Shown here: positions 25,486 through 35,606 of the stretch, piece by piece
How positions within the stretch are numbered: position 1 is the stretch's first letter
Layout of the letters: every line of letters starts with the position of its first letter
Source: Trebonia sp964581815
GTDB taxonomy: Bacteria; Actinomycetota; Actinomycetes; Streptosporangiales; Streptosporangiaceae
DNA: 64,000 bases
NCBI GenBank assembly: GCA_964581815.1
Contig: CAZORE010000023.1
Coordinates: 11,250-75,249 of the forward strand
Direction of reading: 5' to 3'
Program-made: the position numbers and the translations under genes
Notes under the pieces: generated by a model
What the model was told of the DNA's origin: nothing
The model's database searches: none
The model's input: the letters and a program-made list of their open reading frames with translations, nothing else

Positions 25486-27831
25486 GCCCTGAAGGGTAGT
25501 CGCCCTCGGCACGCGCACGGGCAGTAGCCGGGGAGAGGTGTGGTCGCTGGGGCCCGGGTCGGCCGGCCCGCCTCCCGGCACGGGGTCGCGGCGGTCACGG
25601 CGGTTGTGGAACCAGTCCACCCGCTCCCGGCCTGACTGCCCATTCGTGACAGACGGCGCGATTCCGGTCTGGCCGGGCGTCCGCCTGGTCAGGGCGCTGC
25701 CGCCGCCTTGGCCGCCCTGCCCGCCCTCCCCGCCCAGCCCGGCCTGCGCCACCCGCCGGCCGGGGAACGGGAGGACGGTGTGCTGGATGACGGTATCGGG
25801 CAGCCACACCAGCACGCTCAGCCCCTGCGGGTTGGCGGGGCGCAGCCGAACCTGCACACCGTGCCGCTCGGCCAGCCGCGCCACCGCGAACAGGCCCATG
25901 TGGCGTGACACCGACACGTCGATCGCCGGCGTGCTCTGCAGCCGCCAGTTCATCTCGGCCAGCCGCTCCTCGGGTATGCCGATTCCCTTGTCCGTGATCT
26001 CGATAAGCACGCCGCCACTGGGCAGCTCGTGACCCGATACCCGGACCGTGGTATCCGTGGGCGAGTAAAGCGTGGCGTTCTCGATCAGCTCGGCGAGCAG
26101 GTGCACGACGTCGGAGACCGCCGACCCGATGACCGCGACACCAGGCTGGATGTTGAGCATCACGCGGTTGTAGTGCTCGATCTCCGAGGTCGCGGCCCGC
26201 GCCACGTCGGCGACGGTGACCGGGTCGCTCCATTTCCGCGCGCCCTCGTGGCCGGCGAGCAGCAGCAGGTTCTCGGAGTTGCGGCGCATCCGGGTGACCA
26301 TGTGGTCGATCGAGAACAGGCTGGACAGCCGGTCGGGGTTGTCCTCGTCCTGCTCCAGCGAGTCGACCGTCCGCGCCACCCGCTCGATGAGCGTCTGGCT
26401 GCGCCGGGACAGGTTGACGAACATCGCGTTCAGACTGGTGCGCAATACGGCCTCGTTGCCCGCGAGCCGCACCGCCTCGGCGTGCACCTGGTCGAAGGCC
26501 CGGGCCACCTGGCCGATCTCATCGGAGGTCAGCACATCGATCGGCGCCACTGGGATGTCCGCGCCGACGTCCGGCGCCTCGCTCAGGCGCCTCATCCGCT
26601 CCGGGAGCTGCGAGGTGGCGATGTCGAGCGCGGCGGCCCGCAGCCGGCGCAGCGGCACCGCCAGGGACCTGGCGACGACGAGCGCCGCGATCAGCACGAT
26701 CAGGAGGACGACAACGACGCTGACCGAGATGACCAGCGCGGACTCCCCGGCGCCGTGCTGGAGCGACTCGGCCCGCGCAACCGCGTCCTGAGCGATGCCC
26801 AGCTCGACGGTCTGCATCTCATCGAGCTTCTCGGAGGCGGACCCGTACCACGACTGCGGTGCCTGGGCCACGGTGAAACCTACGGATTGCACGTTGATGT
26901 TCGGGCTGAGGAACGGGTGCTCCTCTTGATCCTGGCCGCCGATGAAGAAGAAGTCCTCGACCCGCTTCACCTGCTTCACGCCCGTCCCGGCGACGGTCGT
27001 GTTGAAGGTGTGCTGTTCGGCGGGCGTGGCGGCCGACAGGAAGGCCGTCTCGTCGGACTGCTCGGCCGACCTCGCGGAGATCAGCGCCTGGAGCACACCG
27101 TTAGAGAACAACTGCTGAGTGAAGGCGTTGAAGAAGAGACCGCGCTGCTGTGAGGACTGGTCCTTGGCCAGTGACAGCAGGTTCAGCTCCCGGACATCGA
27201 TGGCGAGGCTGGCGTCAGAGGTCCCCTGCGCGAGCTCGTCATCCAGCGTGATGAGGGAGTTGATGAGCGGCGCGTACTCGGTGATCACGCTAAGCGCGTC
27301 AATGGCCGAGCCCTTGGAATTGTCCCAGAACTGCGTTGGGACGGCGTTCTGCAGGTTCGTCAGGCTGGTGCCCAGCGCTGACCGGAGCGCGGCCACGCTG
27401 GCCTGGATGTTCGCCGGGTAAGAACCGTCAACTCCGGCGGCCAGCGCCAGGAACTGGGCGGCCTCGGCGTTGGTCTTGTCGTGCAGCGCGGTGAGGTTGC
27501 CGGTACCGCCGCCGGAGGTGAGCCCGAGCGTGGTGTCCCGCTCATTCTGCAGGTCCTGGGTCAAGATCACGTCCTGCTGTACAAGCTTGGCCAGCAGCAG
27601 CACGCGGCCGAACTGAGTCGCGCTGCTCTCGGCGTTGGCGACCTCCAGGCCGCCGAAGACCAGGCCCATGAGGAGCGCGAGGGCGATCACGGCGAACAGC
27701 CGTCGCGACACCGGCCAGTTCGACAGCGTCGTCAGCCGCGGCCGGGCGGGTCCGCCGCCGATCCGTGGCGTGACGCGGTCGCTGGCCGCACCGTTCCGCG
27801 CTCTCGCGCTGGCGGCATCATGGTTCCCCAT
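25450..27831 (-). CDS. NIT-domain sensor histidine kinase
   Basis: A 793-residue membrane sensor. A transmembrane helix near residues 46-64 (VSRRLFAVIALALLMGLVFG region) is followed by a nitrate/nitrite-sensing (NIT-type) extracellular domain (about 65-320), a second helix (ALVISVSVVVVLLIVLIAAL), HAMP (about 370-450) and a kinase core with LFSIDHMVTRMRRNSENLLLL, N-box ELIENATLYSP and G-box DKGIGIP (about 590-650). The C-terminal 120 residues are Gly/Pro/Arg-rich and disordered. It resembles the CvnA-type kinases of actinobacterial conservons, but no CvnB-D homologues sit beside it. The ligand is not evident. Confidence 0.85.
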   Translation of the reverse strand: MGNHDAASARARNGAASDRVTPRIGGGPARPRLTTLSNWPVSRRLFAVIALALLMGLVFGGLEVANAESSATQFGRVLLLAKLVQQDVILTQDLQNERDTTLGLTSGGGTGNLTALHDKTNAEAAQFLALAAGVDGSYPANIQASVAALRSALGTSLTNLQNAVPTQFWDNSKGSAIDALSVITEYAPLINSLITLDDELAQGTSDASLAIDVRELNLLSLAKDQSSQQRGLFFNAFTQQLFSNGVLQALISARSAEQSDETAFLSAATPAEQHTFNTTVAGTGVKQVKRVEDFFFIGGQDQEEHPFLSPNINVQSVGFTVAQAPQSWYGSASEKLDEMQTVELGIAQDAVARAESLQHGAGESALVISVSVVVVLLIVLIAALVVARSLAVPLRRLRAAALDIATSQLPERMRRLSEAPDVGADIPVAPIDVLTSDEIGQVARAFDQVHAEAVRLAGNEAVLRTSLNAMFVNLSRRSQTLIERVARTVDSLEQDEDNPDRLSSLFSIDHMVTRMRRNSENLLLLAGHEGARKWSDPVTVADVARAATSEIEHYNRVMLNIQPGVAVIGSAVSDVVHLLAELIENATLYSPTDTTVRVSGHELPSGGVLIEITDKGIGIPEERLAEMNWRLQSTPAIDVSVSRHMGLFAVARLAERHGVQVRLRPANPQGLSVLVWLPDTVIQHTVLPFPGRRVAQAGLGGEGGQGGQGGGSALTRRTPGQTGIAPSVTNGQSGRERVDWFHNRRDRRDPVPGGGPADPGPSDHTSPRLLPVRVPRATTLQGSADGGEPEGTE

Positions 27832-28347
27832 TGCTCATGTCCTTCGTCGATGTGCTGCTTGCGCAAGCCCGCCGTTCACCCTCCCAGACCCCGGCATTCC
27901 TTCCTCGGTCGGCCGACAGCGCGCTACCGGGAGAGCGAACGGCCTGTTGCGTCGAGGGCGTGGCGCAGTAGAAAAGACGGGTATCGGAGACGCTACGACT
28001 TGACCTCGTTAACAAGCCAGAAAAAATTCCTTTCAATGCCATAAAAAATTGTTAACGCGCACCGTGGCCAGCAGCGGCGGCACCCCGCCGCTGCCTGCGG
28101 GCTCCGCCCCGGCAGGCCGCTGTTTAGGGGCGGATCGAAGGGATTATCGCTCAGCTCCGAGTTCCGCTCTCAAGAACTGTCAGGTTCTCTGGGTTTTCGA
28201 AATTCATGAAAATAGAATGGATGAGGAACGGAGCGGTCGACTCCATTTACGCCACCGCCGTCGTTCTCGCCCACGTGTCTGACGGGCTAGGCCACCCAGT
28301 CGCAGAGCTGTGGCGCCTCTGGCAGGCTTAAGGCGGACGGAGGTCAC
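27832..28347. promoter_or_regulatory. Intergenic region between sensor kinase and dehydrogenase
   Basis: About 515 bp without a supported gene. It holds AT-rich stretches near 28010-28050 and two tandem hairpins: CAGCGGCGG (28072-28080) with CCGCCGCTG (28085-28093), then a CCTGC/GGCAGG pair. These divergent promoters may carry a structured 5' leader for the dehydrogenase gene at 28348. Confidence 0.4.
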
Positions 28348-29376
28348 ATGGACGAGGTCAACGTTGCGGTCATCGCCCCGATCGTGGGGCGGGACCTGTC
28401 GTTCGTGAGCGAGGTCGATCCCCGGGTCCGGGTCCTCGACGCCAACTTCGCCGCCCCGGGTCGCCGGTCGGGGCCGGGCAGTCAGGTGACGGCAGCGCCC
28501 GGCCTGCTGGCCGACATCCTTGCCCAGGCCGAGGTGCTGCTTGTCGGCTACCCGGTCCCGGCCGGCCTCGTCGCCCGCTGCCCGCGCCTGGTGTGGGCGC
28601 ATCACACCCAGGCGGGGGTCTCGAACCTGGCCGGGACCGACCTGTGGGACTCAGCGGTCACCTTGACCAGCAGCCGCGGGGCGATGGCGACCACGGCGAT
28701 CGCCGAGTACGCCCTCGCCGCGGCGGCGCACTTCGCCCGGGGCCTGCACGAGGCCGCCCGCCAGAAGGCCGCGGGCCAGTTCACTCGCGAGGGTTACCAG
28801 ATGCTCGCACTGCAAGGCGCGACGATGGGGGTCATCGGCCTGGGCGGTATCGGCCAGGAAGTGGCCCGGCTGTCGCGCGCGGCCGGCATGCGGGTGATCG
28901 GCACCCGCCGCTCGGTCACCGCCCCGCTGACCGAATCCGCTGGAGCGGACCTGGTACTGCCAGCCGGCCGGATCGCCGAAGTGGCCGCGGAAAGCGACTT
29001 CCTCGTCGTCTGCTCCCAGCTGACCGCCGAGACCCGCGGGTTCATCAACGCCACGGTCTTCGCGGCGATGAAGCCAGAAGCGGTGCTCATCAACGTCGCC
29101 CGTGGCGAGGAAGTCGACGAGGACGCCCTGATCGACGCGGTCACCACCGGGCGGATCCGCGGCGCCGTCCTTGACGTCTACGACGGCGAGCTCGCCGGCC
29201 GGCCACCGCGGCCGGAGCTGACCGCGCTGCCCCAGGTCCTGCTGACCCCGCACATCTCAGGTAACGGCGACACCAGCGTGGCCGAGCCCCTGCGGGGGCT
29301 TTTCGCGGACAACCTCCGGCGGTACCTGGACGGCCAGCCTCTCCGCAACGTGGTCGACCGCGCCCGCGGCTACTAG
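28348..29376 (+). CDS. D-isomer-specific 2-hydroxyacid dehydrogenase
   Basis: A 342-residue NAD-dependent oxidoreductase: Rossmann motif VIGLGGIGQEVARLSRAAG (about 168-186), then SQLTAETRGFIN, INVARGEEVDEDAL with the catalytic Arg, and TPHISG with the catalytic His. It interconverts a 2-keto acid and a D-2-hydroxy acid; substrate not predictable. GGAGGT RBS lies before ATG 28348. It is isolated from its neighbours and lies between the sensor kinase and the eCIS regulator. Confidence 0.88.
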   Translation: MDEVNVAVIAPIVGRDLSFVSEVDPRVRVLDANFAAPGRRSGPGSQVTAAPGLLADILAQAEVLLVGYPVPAGLVARCPRLVWAHHTQAGVSNLAGTDLWDSAVTLTSSRGAMATTAIAEYALAAAAHFARGLHEAARQKAAGQFTREGYQMLALQGATMGVIGLGGIGQEVARLSRAAGMRVIGTRRSVTAPLTESAGADLVLPAGRIAEVAAESDFLVVCSQLTAETRGFINATVFAAMKPEAVLINVARGEEVDEDALIDAVTTGRIRGAVLDVYDGELAGRPPRPELTALPQVLLTPHISGNGDTSVAEPLRGLFADNLRRYLDGQPLRNVVDRARGY

Positions 29377-29623
29377 CAATAGTCACCCCGCGCGGATCGG
29401 CCGCCGCTATTTCACGTGGCAAGTCAATCGCGGTGGCCTTGGACGCTGACGGGCTGGAACTGAGCACGGTCATGCGTTTGCGCACAAATCCACAAGTCCG
29501 CGCGGGCGTCGGCCGGAAATACCCGCGACGAAGGTGCGCCTCGGCCTCGCCGGACCCTGTGTCTTAATTTAATCTTAATTTTTGGGATAGCTGTTCGCTG
29601 AACGGGCCTGGGGAGGTTTAGCG

Positions 29624-32458
29624 ATGCTCAGCACGGATGCAGATTGGCATGCCCGCGACCGGGGGGCCAACGAGAAACGCGAGGAACGCGGCAATCCGGG
29701 GGCGCGGATATTCGTCGGCCGACAGCAGGAACTGGACGCGCTAGAAGCGGCCCTGGCGGCCGCCCGAGCGGGAGAACCGCAGGTAGTAGTCGTCCAGGGG
29801 GACGCCGGGATCGGCAAGTCGTCGCTGGTCCTTGAGTTCCTTGGCCGCCAGCCGGGACTGCCCGCCGTCGTGGCCAGCGGCGAGCAGGACGAGACGGTCA
29901 TGCCCTTCGGCGTTGTGCAGCAGCTGTCGGCTGAGGTCGCGGCAACGGCCTCGCCCGCGCAGGACCTGGAGCTGCTGTCCGGCGGCCCGGGCCCGAGCGC
30001 GGACCCGCTGGCGGTCGGCGTCGAGGTGCGCGCGCTGATCTTCGCGCTGCAGCACGAGCAGGCGGTCGCGGTCGTCGTGGTGGAGGACCTGCAGTGGGCC
30101 GACCTGCCGTCGGCACGGGCACTGCTGTTCGCCGTCCGGCGCCTGGGCGGGGACCGGGTGCTCGTCGTGTTCACCGGACGGCCAGGGGCGGCCGCTCAGC
30201 TCGGTGAGGGCTGGGTCCGCTTCGTCGGCGGCGACCGCCGCGCGTCGGTGCTGACCCTCGGGGGGCTCGACGCCGGCGAACTCGGCCAGCTCTGCGGGCG
30301 TCTGGGCCGGACGGGGCTTTCCGACCGGGCCGTCGGGCGGCTGGCCGACCACACCGGCGGTAACCCGCTGCTTGCGCGCGCGCTGCTCGAAGAGCTGAGC
30401 GACGAGGAGCTTAAGGCCCAGGGCGAGTTCCTGCGTGCCCCCCGGTCGCTGGCGAGCCTGATCCTGCCGCGGCTGGCCGCGCTGTCACGGTCGGCGCGTG
30501 AGCTGGTGATCGCCGCGGCCGTGCTCGGTGACCGCGCCGCCCTCGCCGACGCCGCTCAGCTGGCGGGAACCGCTAAGCCGGTCGCGGCCCTGGAGAAGGC
30601 GGAGCGGGCCGGCCTGCTGTCCGGGCGGGACACCCCGTCGGGCCGGATGGTGGCGTTCCCGCACCTGCTGATGCGCCGGGCCATCTACTGCGATCTCGGC
30701 GCGGAGCAGCGCCGTCAGCTGCACCTGCGCGCCGCCGCCATCACCAGCGGCCAGCAGGCGCTCGCCCACCGGGTCGCCGGCGCCGACGGCCAGGATATGG
30801 CGCTGGCCGACGAGCTGTGCGCGGCGGCGGCGGCCGCCGCCGCGGCCGGCGATCCGCTGCTGTCCGCCCGCTACCTGCAGCAGTCCGCGGCGGTGACCGA
30901 GCCGGGGCCGGAACGGGACGAGCGTGTCCTGTCCGCCTTCGAGCTGCTGGTCAGGGCGTCGGACCTGGCTGCCGCCAGCGTCATCGCGCCCCTGATCGAG
31001 CAGTTGCCCGCCGGCGCGCGGCGGGACACCGCGCTTGGCCAGTTCGCCCTGCTGGCCGCTCGCCCGGATGACGCCGAGGCCCTGCTCCGGTCGGCGTGGG
31101 ACGCGCACGACAGGGACCGCGAACGAGACACCGGCGGCGAGGCCGCGCTCGGGCTCGGCATGCTGCGCAAGATGTCCGGAGCGCACGCCGAGGCCGCGCT
31201 CTGGCTGGACCGCGCTCTTGGCAGCGGCACCGGGGACGAACCCTGGTACGACGCGGCCCGCTGTATCCGGTCATTCACGTTCGTGGTGGACGGTGCCGTC
31301 GGCCGTGCGCTCGCCATCCTCGGCGACCTGCCGGCGCGGCCCGAACTGGTGCCTGCCGCCCGGACCGACGCGCTTGCCTTCCGCGGGATGGCCCGGCTGT
31401 GGACGGCTGACCTGCCCGGGGCGGTCGGCGACCTGGGCCTGGCGGTGGACCGGATCCGCGCGGGGGTTCAGCTCCGGTTCCCCGGCCGTGCGCTCGCCTT
31501 CCTGGCGGAGGCCGAGTTCCGGCTCGGCCGCTGGGACGACGCCCGCGATCACGCCGGCCTGGCCGTCTCCCTGGCCTGCGACGCGGACCAGGCGTACGAC
31601 CTGGTCGTGGTGCACAGCGCGGCCGTCCCAGTCGCCGCCTGTCGTGGCGACTGGGACGCGGCCGACGAGCACGCGCAGGCCGCCGAGCGCGCCGCGCACA
31701 CGTTCGGCGGCTTCGCCGCCGTGCTGGCCGCCTCCGCGCGCGGGATCCTCGGCCTGGCCAGGGACGATCCGGAGGAGGTGCTGCACGGCACCGCCGTGGC
31801 CCTGGGCGCGCCGCAGGTCGACCGCTTCGATTCAGCCGGGTTCTGGTGGCGCCCGGCCCAGGCCTGGGCGCTCATCCGCACGGGCCACCTGAGCTCGGCC
31901 GAGCGCATCCTCGCGATCATGGAATCACGGGCGGCGCGCCGCGGCGAGCCTGCCGCCCAGGCCCAGACGGCGTGGCTGCGCGGTTCGCTGGCGATGGCAC
32001 ACGGCGACCTCGACCAGGCAGACCGGGTGCTCGGGGCCGCCCGCCGGGCCGCGGTCATCCGGTCCCTGCCGTTCCATCGCGGGCTGCTTGGCTTGCAGCA
32101 CGGCCGGTGCCTGAGCCTGCTGGAACGGGGCACCGCCCAGGCGGCCGCCGACGCGATGCTTTCCGCGCGCGACGCCTTCGGTGCCCTCGGCGCAGCGCCG
32201 TTCCTGCGCGCGAGCCAGACGGAGCTGGCAAGGACCGGCGTCCCGCCGCAGGCCCGCCGCTCCGGCGGGCCCCGGTTCACCGCCCAGGAGCTGCGGGTGG
32301 CGCGGCTGGTGGCGTCCGGGCTTTCCAACCGCGAGGTAGCGGCCCAGCTGTTTCTGAGCCCGAAGACCGTCGAGTACCACCTCGCCAATGCCTTCACCAA
32401 GCTCGGTGTGCGCAGTCGGCACCAGCTGGGCAGCTGGATCCGCGACTGGGAGACCTAG
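29624..32458 (+). CDS. LAL-type LuxR-family regulator (AAA + TPR-like + LuxR HTH)
   Basis: A 944-residue regulator. An N-terminal AAA/STAND ATPase has Walker A GDAGIGKSS (about residues 62-70) and Walker B VVVVEDLQWAD, followed by a long helical, TPR-like middle (about 400-850). The C-terminal LuxR HTH is FTAQELRVARLVASGLSNRE followed by VAAQLFLSPKTVEYHLANAF. RBS GGAGG is present. It ends in a strong terminator and lies directly before the eCIS gene run in the same direction. LAL regulators accompany some Streptomyces contractile injection clusters, so it may control this one. Confidence 0.88.
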   Translation: MLSTDADWHARDRGANEKREERGNPGARIFVGRQQELDALEAALAAARAGEPQVVVVQGDAGIGKSSLVLEFLGRQPGLPAVVASGEQDETVMPFGVVQQLSAEVAATASPAQDLELLSGGPGPSADPLAVGVEVRALIFALQHEQAVAVVVVEDLQWADLPSARALLFAVRRLGGDRVLVVFTGRPGAAAQLGEGWVRFVGGDRRASVLTLGGLDAGELGQLCGRLGRTGLSDRAVGRLADHTGGNPLLARALLEELSDEELKAQGEFLRAPRSLASLILPRLAALSRSARELVIAAAVLGDRAALADAAQLAGTAKPVAALEKAERAGLLSGRDTPSGRMVAFPHLLMRRAIYCDLGAEQRRQLHLRAAAITSGQQALAHRVAGADGQDMALADELCAAAAAAAAAGDPLLSARYLQQSAAVTEPGPERDERVLSAFELLVRASDLAAASVIAPLIEQLPAGARRDTALGQFALLAARPDDAEALLRSAWDAHDRDRERDTGGEAALGLGMLRKMSGAHAEAALWLDRALGSGTGDEPWYDAARCIRSFTFVVDGAVGRALAILGDLPARPELVPAARTDALAFRGMARLWTADLPGAVGDLGLAVDRIRAGVQLRFPGRALAFLAEAEFRLGRWDDARDHAGLAVSLACDADQAYDLVVVHSAAVPVAACRGDWDAADEHAQAAERAAHTFGGFAAVLAASARGILGLARDDPEEVLHGTAVALGAPQVDRFDSAGFWWRPAQAWALIRTGHLSSAERILAIMESRAARRGEPAAQAQTAWLRGSLAMAHGDLDQADRVLGAARRAAVIRSLPFHRGLLGLQHGRCLSLLERGTAQAAADAMLSARDAFGALGAAPFLRASQTELARTGVPPQARRSGGPRFTAQELRVARLVASGLSNREVAAQLFLSPKTVEYHLANAFTKLGVRSRHQLGSWIRDWET

Positions 32459-32459
32459 G

Positions 32460-32496
32460 AGCCGGGGTTCCCTAGGTTCCCTAGGGAACCCCGGCT
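32460..32496 (+). terminator. Strong intrinsic-type stem-loop after the LuxR gene
   Basis: AGCCGGGGTTCCCTAGG pairs perfectly with CCTAGGGAACCCCGGCT (17 bp) around a 3-nt loop. It starts right after the TAG of the regulator gene and separates it from the eCIS genes; the inner part contains repeated CCTAGG. Confidence 0.75.
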
Positions 32497-32520
32497 AGGG
32501 ACAAACCCGGGGAAATCCCG

Positions 32521-34743
32521 GTGGCTGCCCAGGCCGGCGGATCCATACCCTGCGTTACTATGCGGTCCGCCCTCGACACCATCCGAGTACCGCCCTACCC
32601 GGACGGGACCGCCGAACTCGCCGACCACCTGCTGCGGCTGAACTGCCTGCTCCGCCAGGCGGTGGACCGCTTCCGCGGCCAGCGCCCGGCCGGGCAGCGC
32701 AACGGCCTCGACGGCGTGGTCATCGTCGACGACGAGATCGACCGCTTCCTGGATTCCGCGCCAGGCGACGCCCGCGGCCGGCCGGGCGAAGCGGACGGCG
32801 GCGACCCCGACGACTGCGACCCGGACAGCGGACGGCGCCGCTGCCGGTCGCGCGCGGTGGCCAGCGCGGACCTGGGCATCGAGCTGCCGCTCGACCTGAT
32901 CAGGCAGCGCTTTGAGCTGACCGACCTCGAAGTCGACGCGCTGCTGCACTGCGCGGCGGCGGAGCTGCATCCCGGCTACGGCCGGGTATTCGCCTACCTG
33001 AACAACGACATCACCCGGCAGCGCCCGAGCGTGGGACTGATCCTGGCGGTGCTCTGCCCCGGCTGGGCGGACCGGCTGCGCGGACGACGGGAACTCGGCC
33101 CTCGTTCCGGCCTCTTCCACTGGGGCCTGGTGACCGCGCGGTCCGGCGACCACCTGGCCGCCGACCTGGACGCCGATCCGGCGGTGCTCGAGTTCTTGCT
33201 CGGCGGCCTGGCCGCCGGCCCGACCGCCGCCGCGCCCGGACTGGACGACCTGGTTGTCTCGGGGAAGGAGCGCGCCGCGGCGCGGCAGGTGGCCGCCTAT
33301 CTGGGGGATGCCGCGCGGCACAGCCTCAAGTCCACCGTCATCGTGATCTCCGGGGCGGCCGGGGCAGGCCGCCGCAGCTGCGCGGCGGCGATCTGCGCCG
33401 AGCTCGGCTGGCGCCTGCGCCCGTCCGGGGCGGGCGAAACGGACGCCGGGTTCGCCGCCGGGGTCACGCGCCGGATCCGGGACGCCCGGCTCGTCGGCGA
33501 GGTGCCGGGCTTCTACCTTCCGTGCGGCCCCGACGACGAGCCTTCCTGCCTGGCGGCGGTGACCGAGGCGGTCGCCGCGGGCGGCGGCCCGGCGTTCGTG
33601 TTCCCGACGGCCGGCGAACCACCGCGGCTGGGCGACGGCGGCCGGGCCGACGTGCTCCGGCTCCACCTCGGCATTCCCCCGGCCGGGGCGCGCGCCCAGG
33701 TGTGGCGGCAGGCCCTCGGCCTGCACGGTATCGCCTGCTCCGCCGAGGTGGCGGCCAGGATCGCGGTCACCTACCCGTTCGCGGTCAGCCGGATCCGGGC
33801 GTGCGCGCGGGAAGCCGGGCTGCGGGCGCAGGTGGAGGGAACCAGGGACGCCGACCTCGCGACCCTGGCCCGGATCTGCCGCGGACAGGTCAGCCACCGC
33901 CTGGACCGGCTGGCCCAGCCAGTGCCCAGCCGACACCGCTGGGAGGATCTCGTACTGCCGCCGGACGAGCTGAGCAGGCTGCGGGAGATCGCCAGCGCGG
34001 TGCGGCACCGCGACCGCGTCATGGAGGAATGGGGCTTCGGCCGCACGATGTCGGCCGGCCCGGGCGTCAGCGCCATCTTCTTCGGGCCTTCCGGCACCGG
34101 GAAGACGATGGCGGCCTCGATCCTGGCCGGGGAGCTGGGCGTCGCCCTGTACCGGGTCGACCTCTCGCGCGTGGTGAGCAAGTACATCGGGGAGACCGAG
34201 CGCAACCTGGACGCCCTGTTCGAGGAGGCCAGGCGGTCGTTCGCCATGCTGCTGTTCGACGAGGCCGAGGCCCTGTTCGGCAAGCGGTCCGAGGTCAAGG
34301 ACGCTCATGACCGCTACGCCAACATCGAGGTCGCCTACCTGCTGCAGCGCATGGAGCAGTTCGATGGCATCGCCATCCTCGCCACCAACCTGCGCAAGCA
34401 CCTGGACACGGCCTTCCTGCGGCGGCTGCAGTTCGCGGTCGAGTTCCCGCTGCCCGCCATGGCCGACCGGCTGCGGATCTGGCAGCGGGTGTGGCCGCGC
34501 CGCGCCGAGCTCGGCGCCGACCTTGACCTGGAGTTCATGGCCGGGCATCTCGAGCTGTCCGGCGGCCACATCAGGAACGTGGCGCTGACCGCCGCCTACC
34601 TGGCGGCGCAGGACGCCTCGCCCATCTCGATGCGCCATCTCGTCGCCGCCACCCGCCGTGAGATGCAGAAACTGGGCCGTGGCTGCGTGCCCGCGCAGTT
34701 CGGCCACTACGCGCCGCTGCTCGAGGACGGGCCGGCGGCATGA
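32521..34743 (+). CDS. eCIS AAA+ ATPase (Afp15/Pvc15-like)
   Basis: A 740-residue ATPase with two AAA modules. The N-terminal one is degenerate: its P-loop reads SGAAGAGRRS, with Arg in place of the Lys. The C-terminal one is intact: Walker A FGPSGTGKTM (about residues 522-529), Walker B MLLFDEAEALFGKRSE and ATNLRKHLDTAFLRRL (sensor 1/Arg finger region). Such CDC48-like ATPases are part of eCIS and help sheath/particle biogenesis or recycling. GTG 32521 gives the longest N-terminus; ATG 32560 is an alternative. It overlaps the next gene by ATGA. Confidence 0.85.
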   Translation: MAAQAGGSIPCVTMRSALDTIRVPPYPDGTAELADHLLRLNCLLRQAVDRFRGQRPAGQRNGLDGVVIVDDEIDRFLDSAPGDARGRPGEADGGDPDDCDPDSGRRRCRSRAVASADLGIELPLDLIRQRFELTDLEVDALLHCAAAELHPGYGRVFAYLNNDITRQRPSVGLILAVLCPGWADRLRGRRELGPRSGLFHWGLVTARSGDHLAADLDADPAVLEFLLGGLAAGPTAAAPGLDDLVVSGKERAAARQVAAYLGDAARHSLKSTVIVISGAAGAGRRSCAAAICAELGWRLRPSGAGETDAGFAAGVTRRIRDARLVGEVPGFYLPCGPDDEPSCLAAVTEAVAAGGGPAFVFPTAGEPPRLGDGGRADVLRLHLGIPPAGARAQVWRQALGLHGIACSAEVAARIAVTYPFAVSRIRACAREAGLRAQVEGTRDADLATLARICRGQVSHRLDRLAQPVPSRHRWEDLVLPPDELSRLREIASAVRHRDRVMEEWGFGRTMSAGPGVSAIFFGPSGTGKTMAASILAGELGVALYRVDLSRVVSKYIGETERNLDALFEEARRSFAMLLFDEAEALFGKRSEVKDAHDRYANIEVAYLLQRMEQFDGIAILATNLRKHLDTAFLRRLQFAVEFPLPAMADRLRIWQRVWPRRAELGADLDLEFMAGHLELSGGHIRNVALTAAYLAAQDASPISMRHLVAATRREMQKLGRGCVPAQFGHYAPLLEDGPAA

Positions 34744-35597
34744 TCGAGGACCTGGACGCCTCCCTGAAGGCGATGCTCGCCGGCGAAGCCGCCGCCGGGT
34801 CGGGCCTCGCGACCGCGGGCATCTCCTTCGGCGCGCCCGACCCGGCCTGGCAGGGACAGGGCAGCGGGCTGCAGGTCAACGTCTACCTGTACCGGGTCAT
34901 CGACAACCGTGAGCTCAGGTCGAACCAGCGGAGCACGGTGCGCAACCCCGACGGCTCGGTCACCACCAGCGTGTTCCCGGCTCGGGTGGAGTGCTCGTAC
35001 GCCATCACCGTCTGGGAGAAGGGATCGGACGTCGCCGGCCTGGAAAAGGAGCTCGCCGAGCACGCGCTGCTTGGCCAGGTCCTCACCGTGCTGTGGCGCA
35101 ATCCGGTCATCCCGGCCGGGTACCTGGCCGGCTCGCTGGCCAACGCGGAGCTGCCGCCGCCCGTCATCGCCGCGGAAAGCGAGGACATGGCGGCCAAGCC
35201 CGATTTCTGGAGTGCCCTTGACACCTACGTCCGGCCCGCCATCACCTGCCGGATCACGCTCGCGGTGGACCTGAACAACGACGTCTCCGGGCCGCCGGCG
35301 ACGACGATCAGCACCAGCCTGCGGCGGTCCGGCGCTCCCGGCGGCGACGGGCTGGTGCAGATCGGCGGCGTCATCCGCAACGCGGCCGTGCGCGACCAGA
35401 CCATCCCCGACGCCTGGATCCTGCTCGACGCCTCGGTGACCGTCGTCTCGGACGCGGCCGGGGCCTTCCTCCTGTCCAGCGTAAGCCCCGGCCCGCACCG
35501 CCTGACCGTGCGCGCCGTCGGCTTCGCCCAGGGCGGTAGGACATTCAGCGTGCCCGATCCCAGCGGCTCCTACGACGTCAGCCTGACTCCCCTCTGA
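34740..35597 (+). CDS. eCIS DUF4255/Pvc16-like tail terminator with carboxypeptidase-regulatory-like C-terminus
   Basis: A 285-residue protein. The N-terminal DUF4255 domain (about residues 1-190: LQVNVYLYRVIDNRELRSNQ and NPVIPAGYLAGSL) matches Pvc16/Afp16-type proteins that cap the tail end. The C-terminal 80 residues look like a carboxypeptidase-regulatory (beta-sandwich) domain: IPDAWILLDASVTVVSDAAG and GPHRLTVRAVGFA. Overlap with the ATPase by ATGA suggests joint translation. It lies upstream of the sheath gene. Confidence 0.82.
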   Translation: MIEDLDASLKAMLAGEAAAGSGLATAGISFGAPDPAWQGQGSGLQVNVYLYRVIDNRELRSNQRSTVRNPDGSVTTSVFPARVECSYAITVWEKGSDVAGLEKELAEHALLGQVLTVLWRNPVIPAGYLAGSLANAELPPPVIAAESEDMAAKPDFWSALDTYVRPAITCRITLAVDLNNDVSGPPATTISTSLRRSGAPGGDGLVQIGGVIRNAAVRDQTIPDAWILLDASVTVVSDAAGAFLLSSVSPGPHRLTVRAVGFAQGGRTFSVPDPSGSYDVSLTPL

Positions 35598-35606
35598 GGT
35601 GAAACG

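Noticed and set aside
32455..34707. Long minus-strand open frame antisense to the eCIS ATPase
   Set aside because: The plus strand has clear Walker motifs and is coupled to the next gene; the minus frame is low-complexity Arg/Gly/Pro sequence expected from high GC.
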